Of a DNA stretch of 64,000 nucleotides, positions 48,951 to 58,663 are shown one piece after another; positions within the stretch are counted from its first letter, which is position 1, and each line of letters starts with the position of its first letter. The position numbers and the translations under genes are program-made. The notes beneath the pieces are model-generated. The model was given only the letters and a program-made list of their open reading frames with translations, ran no database searches and was not told the origin of the DNA. The stretch comes from Cellvibrio sp. KY-YJ-3. Its GTDB lineage: Bacteria > Pseudomonadota > Gammaproteobacteria > Pseudomonadales > Cellvibrionaceae. Location of the stretch: positions 2,804,001 to 2,868,000 of the forward strand of contig NZ_CP031727.1 of assembly GCF_008806955.1 (NCBI RefSeq), written 5' to 3'.

Positions 48951-50504
48951 ATGCTCGCGCTCTGGTGGATAAAACGCGATTTTCGCCTTGATGATAATGC
49001 TGCGTTACATGCGGCATTGACTGAATGTGACCATGTTATTCCAGTTTTCTTTCTCGAGCCGGCTGTTTATCTTGCACAAGACGCCTCTGCATTTCATTTG
49101 CAGTCGCAGTTGACGGCACTGGCCGATTTGCAATTCTCGCTGCGATCCATCGGCGCTGAGCTACTGATTATCAACACAGATTTACCTGCTGGTTTTGTGC
49201 AATTAAAAGAGAGATTGGATTTTACTCATATCTACTCCCATGAAGAAACAGGTGCAGGTATTACTTATCAGCGCGATAAAGCAGTTGCGCGATGGTGTAA
49301 AAAAGAAAACGTTCTCTGGCAAGAACTGCCTCAATCTGGGGTTGTTCGTCGTTTAGGTTCACGCGATAAACGCACCAAAATTATTGCTGAACGTTTATTC
49401 GATTCAGAGCCCCTTGAATCACCCTCTACAATCCCTCAGCCAGCTCTTGAGCATTTAAATTTTTTTGCCATTCCTTTATTGCATGAACTTGCACCGCAGC
49501 TACTGGATAAACGTATCTCCTGGCCTAGTGTTCAGGTAGTGAGTGAGAGACGTGCGCAGCGTACGTTGGGTAGTTTTTTGCGGGAGCGTTCTTTGAGCTA
49601 CCGCGGTGGAATTTCCTCACCCAATAAAGCCTTTTTTTGTGGCTCACGCTTATCGCCTCACATTGCCTGGGGGACGCTCAGTTTACGTCGTATTTTTTTC
49701 CGCCTTCATCAGCGGTTGTCAGAGTTAGATGAGCAGTTGGATGCAGGCGATGACAACAAACTTGCTCTGCGCTGGCAAAAAAGTTTGGAAAGTTTCAGTT
49801 CGCGTTTGTTTTGGCGCGATCATTTTGTCCAGCGTTTGGAGTCGGCGAGTTATATGGAGTTTCGCGCATTGAATCCGGCATACGAGGTTTTGGAATACTC
49901 GCAGGATACAAGTAGATTGGCGGCCTGGCTTAATGGCGAAACAGGGTTTCCTTTGGTGGATGCTTGTATGCGTTGTTTACAGGCCACCGGTTTTTTGAAT
50001 TTTCGCATGCGGGCGATGGTGGTCAATTTTGCCTGCTTTGGATTGCATATCCACTGGCGGGATTTGCAGTATCCGCTCGCGCGTTTATTCACGGATTACG
50101 AGCCGGGCATTCATTTTTCCCAAGTGCAAATGCAAGCGGCAATTGTGGGCATCAATACTATTCGCGTTTACAGTCCACTAAAACAATTAATAGATCAAGA
50201 CCCGGGATGCCAGTTTATCAAGCGTTGGATTCCTGAGCTACGCTGTTACAGCGCTGAGCAAATAGCCTGTCATGAGACTATGCCGCTGCCGGGCTACCCC
50301 CGCGCTATTGTGGATGCTGAACAGAATATCCGCGTGATGAAAGATCGCATTAGCCGTATTCGTAAAAGTGATGAGGGCAGGGAAGCCTCGCAACAAGTGT
50401 TGGTAAAACATGGCTCTCGCCTGAAACAAAAAAAGGCGAAAACGACACTCCATGCTGAATCCCACAGCGCCTGTGACAACCAAATTGACTTGTTTGGGCA
50501 TTAG
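48951..50504 (+). CDS. Photolyase/cryptochrome-family flavoprotein
   Basis: 517 residues from ATG 48951, where the family start (ALWWIKRDFRLDDNAAL) begins; the frame is open upstream but does not match. The N-terminal alpha/beta domain would bind an antenna cofactor, the C-terminal helical domain FAD (SYRGGISSPNKAF, then WRDHFVQRL, WLNGETGFPLVDACMRCL, NFRMRAMVVNF). The late motif QVQMQAAIVGINTIRVYSP differs from the E. coli CPD photolyase pattern, so it belongs to another branch and its substrate (pyrimidine dimers, 6-4 products or signalling only) is uncertain. A basic, low-complexity tail ends the protein. It stands alone after the sucCD terminator. Confidence 0.85.
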   Translation: MLALWWIKRDFRLDDNAALHAALTECDHVIPVFFLEPAVYLAQDASAFHLQSQLTALADLQFSLRSIGAELLIINTDLPAGFVQLKERLDFTHIYSHEETGAGITYQRDKAVARWCKKENVLWQELPQSGVVRRLGSRDKRTKIIAERLFDSEPLESPSTIPQPALEHLNFFAIPLLHELAPQLLDKRISWPSVQVVSERRAQRTLGSFLRERSLSYRGGISSPNKAFFCGSRLSPHIAWGTLSLRRIFFRLHQRLSELDEQLDAGDDNKLALRWQKSLESFSSRLFWRDHFVQRLESASYMEFRALNPAYEVLEYSQDTSRLAAWLNGETGFPLVDACMRCLQATGFLNFRMRAMVVNFACFGLHIHWRDLQYPLARLFTDYEPGIHFSQVQMQAAIVGINTIRVYSPLKQLIDQDPGCQFIKRWIPELRCYSAEQIACHETMPLPGYPRAIVDAEQNIRVMKDRISRIRKSDEGREASQQVLVKHGSRLKQKKAKTTLHAESHSACDNQIDLFGH

Positions 50505-50667
50505 AGGTTGATGCAATTTAATGTTAAATTGACTATTAGTGCGTTCTAATTGCCTTATTATGGCTAAAAAGAATGTGATGGCAGCAAGCTCTTACATCAT
50601 AAAAATTCTCTGAAACTATCGGCACAAATAGTTCGGTCGCTGTATCAATAACAATTAGAGAGAAACT

Positions 50668-52314
50668 ATGCGACTAATCAACCCCGTTCCCGGGCGAACC
50701 CTGGTGTTCGCTATTTCATTTTTATGCATTTTATGGAGTGCATCCCTCTCGGCAAAGCCCAGTGTGACCGAGGTAAAGACCACCATGAAATTGGCCAGTC
50801 AGTTTATGCTCGACAAGGTCAGTTATCGCGGCGCGTTTGTGTGGTCTTATCTGCCTGATTTTTCGCGCCAGTGGGGTGAGTTGGAAGCGCGTCGCTCGAT
50901 GATCTGGATGCAGCCTCCCGGCACCGCGACTGTCGGCCATTTATTTCTTGATGCCTATAACGCGACAGGTGACGAATACTATTACTCTGCCGCAGAGCGG
51001 GTAGCCGGTGCGATTATTTTTGCCCAGCACCCCAGTGGGGGCTGGAATTACCTGGCTGATTTTGCGGGCGAGGCGGCACTTAAGGACTGGTACGCGACTA
51101 TCGGTAAACATGCATGGCGTCTTGAAGAATTCCAGCATTATTACGGTAACGCGACTTTCGATGATGCCGGTACGGCAGAGGCCGCGAAATTTTTACTGCG
51201 CTTATACAGTGCCAAACTGGATCCCAAATACCGACCAGCGCTGGATAAAGTTATCGACTTTGTGCTTAAAAGCCAGTACCCCGTGGGTGGGTGGCCCCAG
51301 CGTTTTCCGCTGATGCACGACCATCCCGGTAAAAATCAGCCTGACTACACCAGCTTTATCACCTTCAATGATGATGTGGCCGCCGAAAATATCGATTTCC
51401 TGCTCATGTGTTATCAGGTGCTGGGGGAGTCTCGAGTGCGCGAGCCGGTCATCCGCGCGATGAATGTATTCCTTACTACCCAGATGGGTGCGCCGCAGCC
51501 TGGGTGGTCGCTGCAATACACGCCGGAATTACAGCCAGCAGGCGCGCGCTCCTATGAGCCAAAGTCACTGCATGCGCCTACTACCGCGGATAATATCCGT
51601 ATGTTGATTCAGTTCTATCGCATGACTGGTGAGACCAAATTTCTGGCGCGTATTCCCGAAGCAATTGAGTGGCTGGAAAGTTTAAAGTTACCGGTAAAGC
51701 CTGAATATGAGGGGCGCAGCCATGCATCATTTATCGAGTTAGGCACCAATCGCGCCTTATTTACCCATCGGCGCGGATCTAACATCACCAATGGTGAGTA
51801 TTACGTGGATTATCAAGCCAAACATATGCTGGCTCACTACAAATCAGCCGCGCGGGTGGATACAGACCGTTTGCGCCGTGAGTACGCGCAAGCGCTTGCC
51901 CTAAGCCCCGAGCAAGCGGTGGTAGGCTCGCCCTTACATGCGATGGGTGAAATACGTCTGCCAGCCTTTTTTACGCTTGGTAAAGTGAGCGTATCGGATT
52001 TGAATTTTCGTGCGCAAAAGCCTGACCAATCTGCCGATATTAGCGCCCAAGCTCGTGCGTTGATTGAGGGGTTGAACCCACAGGGATATTGGCCAACACC
52101 GCTTTACTACACCACAAATCCCTATCGCGGCCCGGTTCCTGGTGAAAAGAAAAATATTCCACCAACAGAGGCGTTTGCTGCGACTATGGTGGGGGATGAG
52201 TGGGATACATCGCCTTACCCGGTAGAGACGCCGGTAATGGGCATCTCAACTGCTGCTTATATCAAAAATATGGGTGTGCTCATTCAGTATTTGCAACAGC
52301 AAGCATCGCAATAG
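50668..52314 (+). CDS. Secreted pectate lyase, probably polysaccharide lyase family 10
   Basis: 548 residues. A signal peptide of about 29 residues (LVFAISFLCILWSASLSA) implies export. The body is an all-helical, alpha-toroid-like fold; GGWPQRFPL followed by FITFNDDVAAENI is the pattern of PL10 pectate lyases, which split polygalacturonate by beta-elimination with calcium. No carbohydrate-binding module is present. The second half (from about 300) has further Trp/Tyr-rich repeats (SLQYTPELQPAGARSYEPKS). Family assignment is by eye and a related helical lyase is possible. Its presence points to growth on plant cell walls. A hairpin terminator follows. Confidence 0.8.
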   Translation: MRLINPVPGRTLVFAISFLCILWSASLSAKPSVTEVKTTMKLASQFMLDKVSYRGAFVWSYLPDFSRQWGELEARRSMIWMQPPGTATVGHLFLDAYNATGDEYYYSAAERVAGAIIFAQHPSGGWNYLADFAGEAALKDWYATIGKHAWRLEEFQHYYGNATFDDAGTAEAAKFLLRLYSAKLDPKYRPALDKVIDFVLKSQYPVGGWPQRFPLMHDHPGKNQPDYTSFITFNDDVAAENIDFLLMCYQVLGESRVREPVIRAMNVFLTTQMGAPQPGWSLQYTPELQPAGARSYEPKSLHAPTTADNIRMLIQFYRMTGETKFLARIPEAIEWLESLKLPVKPEYEGRSHASFIELGTNRALFTHRRGSNITNGEYYVDYQAKHMLAHYKSAARVDTDRLRREYAQALALSPEQAVVGSPLHAMGEIRLPAFFTLGKVSVSDLNFRAQKPDQSADISAQARALIEGLNPQGYWPTPLYYTTNPYRGPVPGEKKNIPPTEAFAATMVGDEWDTSPYPVETPVMGISTAAYIKNMGVLIQYLQQQASQ

Positions 52315-52333
52315 AAATTGCTCCATTTATCTC

Positions 52334-52366
52334 GCATCCGCCCAATTCGGGCGGAGTGCTTTATTT
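52334..52366 (+). terminator. Likely terminator of the pectate lyase gene
   Basis: Stem TCCGCCC (52337-52343) / GGGCGGA (52349-52355) extended by three more pairs around one bulge, followed by the T-rich TTTATTTTT. Confidence 0.7.
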
Positions 52367-52495
52367 TTCACGAAAAATGTGGACAATTGCGCGCCATTTT
52401 GCAGTTTTATGGCGCTGGTCGCTTTGAACCTGCACTCGAGAAGAAATTATTTCCATCCGGCGGGCTTGCCCGTTCCTTAGCAGGGTTGAATCATA

Positions 52496-54415
52496 TTGAA
52501 TACTTCTGAGCAAGCAGCAGTTTGGTCTTCACGTACTTCCGCCGAACTTTATGGCATAGATGAGTGGAGTAACGGTTATTTTGGCATTTCCCCGGAAGGG
52601 GAAGTTATTGTCCGCGCACCCAATGTTGATGGTGAGACTAGTGTTTCACTGATGAGTATTGTGGATGGTCTGCAGCAGCGTGGACTGCAAATGCCCGTAT
52701 TGTTGCGTGTGGAAAATATCCTCGATTCACGCATCAGTATCCTTAACGATTCCTTTGCACAAGCTATTGAGGTGAGCGGCTACCAAGGCTGCTATCGCGG
52801 CGCGTTTCCTATTAAGGTGAATCAGCAAAGTAATGTGATTGCGGAAATCGCCCGTTTTGGTGAGCGCTACAATCATGGCCTTGAAGCGGGCAGTAAAGCT
52901 GAGTTAATGATTGCCCTTGCAACCTTGACGAATCGCGACAGTTTAATTATCTGCAACGGTTACAAAGACTCCGAATTTATTTCACTTGGTTTGCAAGCGC
53001 GTAAGCTTGGATTCAAATGTTTTTTTGTGCTGGAAACCTTGAGCGAATTGCAATCAGTCATTGAATGCAGTCGTAGTCTTGATGTAGAACCACTGATTGG
53101 TGTGCGGTTAAAACTGTCTACCAAAGTCGAAGGGCATTGGAGCGAAGACAGTGGTGATCGCAGTTTATTTGGTCTCAATACCAATGAGCTGGTGAGCGTG
53201 ATTGACACGCTACGCGATGCAAATTTGCTGCATTGTTTCCAATTATTGCATTTTCATTTGGGTTCACAAATTCCCAATATTCGCAGTATTCGGGCGGGTG
53301 TGTTGGAAGCCTGCCGCTATTATATTGAACTGGTAGGCGAGGGCGCGCCGCTGGGGTATTTGGATTTGGGCGGCGGTTTGGCAATTGATTACGATGGTAC
53401 TTGCAGCACCAATGGTCACAGCCGTAATTATTCGGTACAAGAATATTGTATCGATGTGGTGGAAGCGATTCAGGAAAGTCTGGATCAACACCAAATCCCG
53501 CATCCAACGATTGTTACAGAATCCGGGCGTGCCACGGTCGCGCATACATCTGTATTATTATTTAATATTCTTGATGTAACGCATTTTGAACCTACGGCCA
53601 TGCCTGAGTCATTGCCTGCGGGTTGTCATGAAATGATTGCCAACCTCTGGCATACACTCTCGGTTATTCGGGTTGCAAATTTACAAGAATCCTATAACGA
53701 CGTTATTTATTATCGCGACAAAATTCGCGATTTATTTCACTCGGGCGACATCAGTTTGCGCCACCGGGTATTGGGTGAAAATATTTATCTCGCCGCGCTG
53801 CAAAAAATCGCGGCCTTATTACCGCAAATGAAGCGCATTCCTGCGGAGCTGGAAAGTTTGCCGCAATTGTTGGCCGATATTTATTACGGCAATTTTAGTG
53901 TGTTTCAATCTTTGCCAGACTCTTGGGCGATTGGTCAGATCTTTCCGGTGATGCCGATTCATCGGCTAAATGAGGAGCCAACACGTCAAGCGATTATCGC
54001 TGACCTCACGTGTGATTGTGATGGCAAGTTACAAAAGTTTGCGACCTCGGCAGGTGAGTCCACCACTTTACCGCTGCATGCCATTAAGGCCGGCGACGAA
54101 TATTACTTGGGGGTTTTTCTGGTGGGTGCCTATCAAGAAACCTTGGGTGATCTCCACAATTTATTTGGTGACACTAACGTGGCCAGTGTGCGTATCAATG
54201 CCGATAAGAGCATTGATTTCGTGCATGAATTACACGGCGATAGTATTGCTGATGTACTGAGTTACGTGGAGTACAAACCCAATTCACTTTATGAACAATT
54301 TCGCCAAACTGCTGAGCAAGCTGTGCGCGACGGTGTAATCAGTGTTGCTGATAGGCAACAAATGTTATCGGCTTATTCTGAAAGTTTGCGCGGTTATACC
54401 TATTTCGAAAAATAA
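52496..54415 (+). CDS. speA: Biosynthetic arginine decarboxylase
   Basis: 639 residues from TTG 52496, with AGGG ten bases before it; no other start precedes the family region. SpeA makes agmatine from arginine with pyridoxal phosphate, leading to putrescine. The cofactor Lys107 is in GAFPIKVNQQ, followed by GLEAGSKAELMIAL, the glycine loop LGYLDLGGGLAIDYDG, and TESGRATVAHTSVLLFN. The length fits the large SpeA type. It begins a polyamine operon with the two downstream genes, 69 bases before the next. Confidence 0.97.
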   Translation: MNTSEQAAVWSSRTSAELYGIDEWSNGYFGISPEGEVIVRAPNVDGETSVSLMSIVDGLQQRGLQMPVLLRVENILDSRISILNDSFAQAIEVSGYQGCYRGAFPIKVNQQSNVIAEIARFGERYNHGLEAGSKAELMIALATLTNRDSLIICNGYKDSEFISLGLQARKLGFKCFFVLETLSELQSVIECSRSLDVEPLIGVRLKLSTKVEGHWSEDSGDRSLFGLNTNELVSVIDTLRDANLLHCFQLLHFHLGSQIPNIRSIRAGVLEACRYYIELVGEGAPLGYLDLGGGLAIDYDGTCSTNGHSRNYSVQEYCIDVVEAIQESLDQHQIPHPTIVTESGRATVAHTSVLLFNILDVTHFEPTAMPESLPAGCHEMIANLWHTLSVIRVANLQESYNDVIYYRDKIRDLFHSGDISLRHRVLGENIYLAALQKIAALLPQMKRIPAELESLPQLLADIYYGNFSVFQSLPDSWAIGQIFPVMPIHRLNEEPTRQAIIADLTCDCDGKLQKFATSAGESTTLPLHAIKAGDEYYLGVFLVGAYQETLGDLHNLFGDTNVASVRINADKSIDFVHELHGDSIADVLSYVEYKPNSLYEQFRQTAEQAVRDGVISVADRQQMLSAYSESLRGYTYFEK

Positions 54416-54484
54416 TCCTTACGACTCCTCGTGCTTAGCATGCGTTCTAGGCATGTCATTTTTTATTCTAATGGGAGGCCTTAG

Positions 54485-55684
54485 ATGGCAAAAGTATTAA
54501 TTATTGGTGCAGGTGGTGTTAGCGGAGTAGTAGTGCATAAATGTGCACAGCTGCCAGAGGTGTTTTCCGAGATTGTGCTTGCGAGCCGTACCGAATCAAA
54601 ATGCAAGGCGATTGCCGCACAATTAACTCGTCCGATTAAAACCGCACAGGTGGACGCCGATAATGTACCGGAATTGGTGGCGCTAATTAATGCTGAAAAA
54701 CCAGATTTAGTAATCAATGTGGCATTACCTTATCAAGACCTGACTATTATGGATGCCTGTTTGGAAACGGGTGTGGATTATCTGGATACCGCCAATTACG
54801 AACCGTTGGATACTGCCAAATTTGAATATTCATGGCAGTGGGCCTATCAGGACAAATTCAAACATGCCGGTTTAACGGCGTTATTGGGTTCCGGTTTTGA
54901 TCCGGGTGTAACCAATGTTTACACCGCTTATTTGAAAAAACATTATTTCGATGAAATTCATTACTTGGATATTATTGATTGTAATGCGGGTGACCATGGC
55001 TTACCGTTTGCAACCAATTTCAATCCGGAAATTAATATTCGCGAAGTGACCGCCAATGGTCGCTATTGGGAAAATGGTACCTGGGTTGAAACGCCTCCAT
55101 TGTCAGTCAATCAGGTGTTTGATTTTCCCGCCGAGATTGGTCCCAAAAACATCTACATGATGTACCACGAAGAACTTGAGTCTCTGGTAAAACATTTTCC
55201 TGAAATTAAACGCGCGCGTTTTTGGATGACCTTCTCGGATAATTATTTAAAACATCTGGAAGTGCTCGGCAATGTGGGCATGACGGGAATTGAGCCGGTC
55301 ATGTTTGAAGGTCGCGAAATAGTGCCCCTGCAATTTTTAAAAGCTCTGCTTCCAGATCCCGCAAGCCTTGGCCCGCTAACCAAAGGAAAAACTTGCATCG
55401 GTTGTTTTGCGCAAGGTGTGAAAGATGGTAAACCGGTCGCCATGTTTGTATACAACGTGTGCGATCATCAGGAGTGCTACCGCGAGGTGAAATCCCAAGC
55501 AATTTCTTACACCACCGGTGTGCCTGCGATGATTGGTGCCAAAATGATTTTGGAAGGGAAATGGAAAAAACCGGGTGTATGGAATATGGAACAATACGAT
55601 CCGGATCCGTTTATGGAAGACTTGAATAAATACGGTCTGCCCTGGCAGGTCGTCGAAGTTGACCCTAAAGCAATTGAAGGTTGA
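54485..55684 (+). CDS. Carboxynorspermidine/carboxyspermidine synthase, saccharopine-dehydrogenase-like
   Basis: 399 residues from ATG 54485 behind GGGAGG. NADPH-binding start KVLIIGAGGVSGVVVHKCAQ, then INVALPYQDLTIMDACLETGVDYLDTANYEP and the LGSGFDPGVTNVY segment. This is the branch of the saccharopine dehydrogenase fold that reductively couples aspartate semialdehyde to putrescine or diaminopropane, making carboxyspermidine or carboxynorspermidine. Its position just before the matching decarboxylase (three bases between them) makes this role near certain. It replaces the S-adenosylmethionine route of E. coli. Confidence 0.93.
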   Translation: MAKVLIIGAGGVSGVVVHKCAQLPEVFSEIVLASRTESKCKAIAAQLTRPIKTAQVDADNVPELVALINAEKPDLVINVALPYQDLTIMDACLETGVDYLDTANYEPLDTAKFEYSWQWAYQDKFKHAGLTALLGSGFDPGVTNVYTAYLKKHYFDEIHYLDIIDCNAGDHGLPFATNFNPEINIREVTANGRYWENGTWVETPPLSVNQVFDFPAEIGPKNIYMMYHEELESLVKHFPEIKRARFWMTFSDNYLKHLEVLGNVGMTGIEPVMFEGREIVPLQFLKALLPDPASLGPLTKGKTCIGCFAQGVKDGKPVAMFVYNVCDHQECYREVKSQAISYTTGVPAMIGAKMILEGKWKKPGVWNMEQYDPDPFMEDLNKYGLPWQVVEVDPKAIEG

Positions 55685-55687
55685 TCG

Positions 55688-56875
55688 ATGCAGAAACGCG
55701 AATATTTCACCCACTTTAATCCAGCTTTGGTTCCATCGCCTTGTTTTGTCATTGATAAATCGGCGGTGGAAGATAATTTAAAAATCCTTAACCGTGTGCA
55801 GCGAGAAAGTGGGGCGAAAGTACTGGCTGCATTAAAAGCGTTTTCTTGTTGGCGCTTGGCACCTTTGTTTCGCAAATATCTTTCCGGTAGTTGTGCGAGT
55901 GGTTTGCACGAGGCGCGTTTGGGGCGCGAAGAGTTTGGTGGTGAAGTCCATTGTTATTCGGCGGCTTACAAAGAGGCAGATTTAGTCGAGATTTTACAAG
56001 TCGCTGATCATGTGCTGTTTAATTCATTTTCACAGTGGTCTCGATTTAAATCGCTTGCCTTGGCGGCGCAACAAGCTCGCCCCGAGTTGCAGTTTGGGAT
56101 TCGTATTAACCCCGAGCATTCCGAAGGGGAGGTCGAACTTTACGATCCGTGTGCGCCCTGTTCTAGGATGGGGGTTCCCATTGCGCAATTTGAGCAGGCC
56201 GTTGCAGATGATCCGTCACTATTGGATGGAATTAGTGGGCTGCATTTTCACACCCTTTGCCAACAGGATTTACCACCGCTGGTGCGCACCTTAACGGCGG
56301 TAGAGGAAAAGTTTGGAAAATATTTTTCGCGCATTCAATGGATTAATTTTGGTGGTGGTCATCATATCAGCCGCGAGGATTATCAGGTTGATGACTTAAT
56401 CGCCGTGATTAAATCGTTTATGGCGCGTCATAAATTGCAGGTTTATTTGGAACCTGGCGAGGCGGTCGCGATTCGCAGCGGGGTATTGGTCGCGGAAGTG
56501 TTGGATATTACCTGGAACACTATGGCGCAGGCGATTCTCGATACCTCCGCTACTTGCCATATGCCTGATGTATTGGAAATGCCTTACCGTGCCGATATTC
56601 TTGGGGCGGGTATGCCCAATGAGTTTGCACATAATTATCGCTTGGGTGGTATGACCTGTTTAGCGGGTGATGTGATTGGGGATTATTCATTTGCGCAGCC
56701 GCTGCAAGTCGGTCAGCGTTTAATGTTTGATGATATGGCACATTACACCATGGTAAAGACCACTACATTTAACGGTATTAATTTGCCGGCAATTGCCCTG
56801 TGGGATTCGCGCACCAATGAGCTAAATATGGTGCGTGAGTTTGACTATGTCGATTTTAAACACCGTCTCTCGTAA
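55688..56875 (+). CDS. nspC: Carboxynorspermidine/carboxyspermidine decarboxylase
   Basis: 395 residues. Pyridoxal-phosphate enzyme that removes CO2 to give norspermidine or spermidine. It starts with TPAL-like NPALVPSPCFVIDKSAVEDN; the cofactor Lys50 is in VLAALKAFSCW; HFHTLCQQD and INFGGGHHISREDY bind the cofactor; YLEPGEAVAIRSG and DTSATCHMPDVLEMPYR (quoted in part) form the rest of the site. It is distinct from diaminopimelate decarboxylase. Last gene of the speA operon, followed 26 bases later by an RNA methyltransferase gene. Confidence 0.95.
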   Translation: MQKREYFTHFNPALVPSPCFVIDKSAVEDNLKILNRVQRESGAKVLAALKAFSCWRLAPLFRKYLSGSCASGLHEARLGREEFGGEVHCYSAAYKEADLVEILQVADHVLFNSFSQWSRFKSLALAAQQARPELQFGIRINPEHSEGEVELYDPCAPCSRMGVPIAQFEQAVADDPSLLDGISGLHFHTLCQQDLPPLVRTLTAVEEKFGKYFSRIQWINFGGGHHISREDYQVDDLIAVIKSFMARHKLQVYLEPGEAVAIRSGVLVAEVLDITWNTMAQAILDTSATCHMPDVLEMPYRADILGAGMPNEFAHNYRLGGMTCLAGDVIGDYSFAQPLQVGQRLMFDDMAHYTMVKTTTFNGINLPAIALWDSRTNELNMVREFDYVDFKHRLS

Positions 56876-56901
56876 TACATTTTTAAATAGAGTTCATCAC
56901 C

Positions 56902-57420
56902 ATGCAAACACCAACAGCCTTTATCGGCTTGGTTAACCCCAAAAGTCCGGCGAATGTCGGCATGATTATGCGCGCGGCTGGTTGTTATGAGGCTAGCGGT
57001 GTTTTTTACACCGGTGAACGTTTTGATCGCGCGCGTAAATTTTCTGCCGATACTAAAAATGCCGCCAGTAAAATTTGTTTGCAGCATGTGGATCAGCTTG
57101 AAGATGCTGTGCAAACAGGTGCGTTGGCTGAGGGGGCTGTTTTGGTTGCTATTGAATTGATTGAAGGAGCAACACCCTTAATGGATTTTATTCACCCGGA
57201 AAATGCCTATTATATTTTTGGCCCGGAAGATGGTTCACTTAAAAAAGATATTATCGAGCAGTGCCAGCATGTTGTTTATATTCCCACCATTGGCTGTATG
57301 AATTTAGCAGCAACCGTCAATGTGCTTCTTTATGATCGCATGGCAAAGTCGGGCAGGGCGGTGGTTGATCAGCGCCCCATCGCCGCTAATCGCGATGTCA
57401 ATAATAAAATCAGGATTTAA
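56902..57420 (+). CDS. TrmH/SpoU-type RNA 2'-O-methyltransferase
   Basis: 172 residues, a single SPOUT domain. The three SPOUT motifs are visible: 1, NPKSPANVGMIMRAAG; 2, YYIFGPEDGSL; 3, IPTIGCMNLAATVNVLLYDRM. This deep trefoil knot binds S-adenosylmethionine and acts as a dimer, methylating a ribose in tRNA or rRNA. The substrate cannot be read from the sequence; it is too different from TrmL to name it so. It may be co-transcribed with the polyamine genes. Its stop overlaps by 11 bases the end of the convergent lipoprotein gene. Confidence 0.88.
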   Translation: MQTPTAFIGLVNPKSPANVGMIMRAAGCYEASGVFYTGERFDRARKFSADTKNAASKICLQHVDQLEDAVQTGALAEGAVLVAIELIEGATPLMDFIHPENAYYIFGPEDGSLKKDIIEQCQHVVYIPTIGCMNLAATVNVLLYDRMAKSGRAVVDQRPIAANRDVNNKIRI

Positions 57421-57826
57421 CTCTTATTACTTCTTCCTGAATCAAATATTTTTCATCAATTTTATTTGGCTCTTGATGTGAAGGCTGTGCTTCTTGTTCA
57501 ATTGTGTTGGGGCATTTTCCCTGACTTTCCGCCCAATAAAGTGTATTCCCCACCAGTGCAATAGAGCCTGAGACAATCGCGCTGGTAGTAGTGATCAGCG
57601 CCGACGATACTGCTGCGCCCATCAATTCCATTTTGCAGCTATGGGTAATACAGTCCACATCGTTGAATATTTGTACTTGCTCTGTGGTGAGTTTAATTTT
57701 TTGGGTGGAAACCATGCATTTTGTATCAAAGCTCGCCACTTTTTTAGGTGTGACCACACACGCACTTACAGACGTTGCGAGTAGTGCTATCACAAGGCGG
57801 GTGGATAAGGTCATATCGCTCTTCAT
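57410..57826 (-). CDS. Small predicted lipoprotein of unknown function
   Basis: 138 residues. Signal LVIALLATSVSACV with lipobox VSAC, so the protein should be anchored by Cys23. The mature part contains a hydrophobic, Ala/Ser/Thr-rich stretch (MGAAVSSALITTTSAIVSGSIALVG) flanked by several Cys residues that could form disulfides (TKCM, DCITHSCK, GKCPN). The C-terminus is polar and acidic. No family recognised. AAGGA lies 11 bases before the start. It converges on the RNA methyltransferase gene with an 11-base overlap. Confidence 0.65.
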   Translation of the reverse strand: MKSDMTLSTRLVIALLATSVSACVVTPKKVASFDTKCMVSTQKIKLTTEQVQIFNDVDCITHSCKMELMGAAVSSALITTTSAIVSGSIALVGNTLYWAESQGKCPNTIEQEAQPSHQEPNKIDEKYLIQEEVIRVKS

Positions 57827-57860
57827 GTAAATAAATTTCCTTATGCCAAAGCCAAATGCG

Positions 57861-58622
57861 TTATGCGGCGAGTTGTTTGTACCAATATTGCCCTAACATG
57901 AGCAAACAAATACTAACAATGAGGATTCGTAAAACTTTTGGGTTCACTTTAAATAAGTAGTGTGACCCCATCCAGGCACCGAGTATTTGCCCGACAATCA
58001 TCGTCAAACCTGCGAGCCACATAATTTGCCCGGCAAAAATAAATACAATTAACGAGGCGATGTTAGTGGCAAAGTTGAGTGGTTTTGCAATGGCGGTAGC
58101 GTTAATTAATTCCAGTCCGCGCAAACTCACACCTGCAACAGCTAAAAAAGAACCAGTGCCTGGGCCAAACATACCGTCGTAAACACCTATCGTAGGCACT
58201 ACCGTTTTTTGATACAGGCTGGCAGTCATTCTTGGTTCAGACGATTCGAGTTTTAAGTAGGGCGCTGCAATAAAATAAATCGCGATAATAACCAGTACTA
58301 GCGGGATCATAAACCCCAATACTTTGGTATCGATAAATTGCACTATTACTGTTCCCAGCACCGAACCCATAAAGGCGGCGATCATCATAGGTCGCAATTC
58401 TTGCCAGTGTATTTTTTTGCGTTTGAATAAGAGAAAACTCGACGTTCCTGAGCCAAAACAACTCTGCAATTTATTCGTACCTAGCGCGGCCAATGGTGGT
58501 ACGCCAGATACAACCAGCGCGGGAATCGTAATGAGCCCGCCACCACCTGCCAAGGTGTCCATAAAACCGGCAATTGCGGCGGCGATAAATAAAAACATCA
58601 ATGTTTCTACTGCAAAATCCAA
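57861..58622 (-). CDS. TauE/SafE-type membrane permease
   Basis: 253 residues with seven or eight hydrophobic helices. The first TSUP motif is visible as AGFMDTLAGGGGLITIPALVVSGVPPLAALGTNKLQSCFG (located at about 18-57) and the second as TIGVYDGMFGPGTGSFLAVAG (quoted in part), each with the typical Asp/Gly-rich turn. The family moves sulfite, sulfoacetate or other small organosulfur or acid anions across the inner membrane. The substrate is not evident, and no sulfur genes are next to it. 41 bases separate its start from the stop of the anti-sigma gene on the same strand. Confidence 0.9.
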   Translation of the reverse strand: MDFAVETLMFLFIAAAIAGFMDTLAGGGGLITIPALVVSGVPPLAALGTNKLQSCFGSGTSSFLLFKRKKIHWQELRPMMIAAFMGSVLGTVIVQFIDTKVLGFMIPLVLVIIAIYFIAAPYLKLESSEPRMTASLYQKTVVPTIGVYDGMFGPGTGSFLAVAGVSLRGLELINATAIAKPLNFATNIASLIVFIFAGQIMWLAGLTMIVGQILGAWMGSHYLFKVNPKVLRILIVSICLLMLGQYWYKQLAA

Positions 58623-58663
58623 ATGCTACTCCTTGGGTAAGTTGAATTAGAATGGTAGCAATT

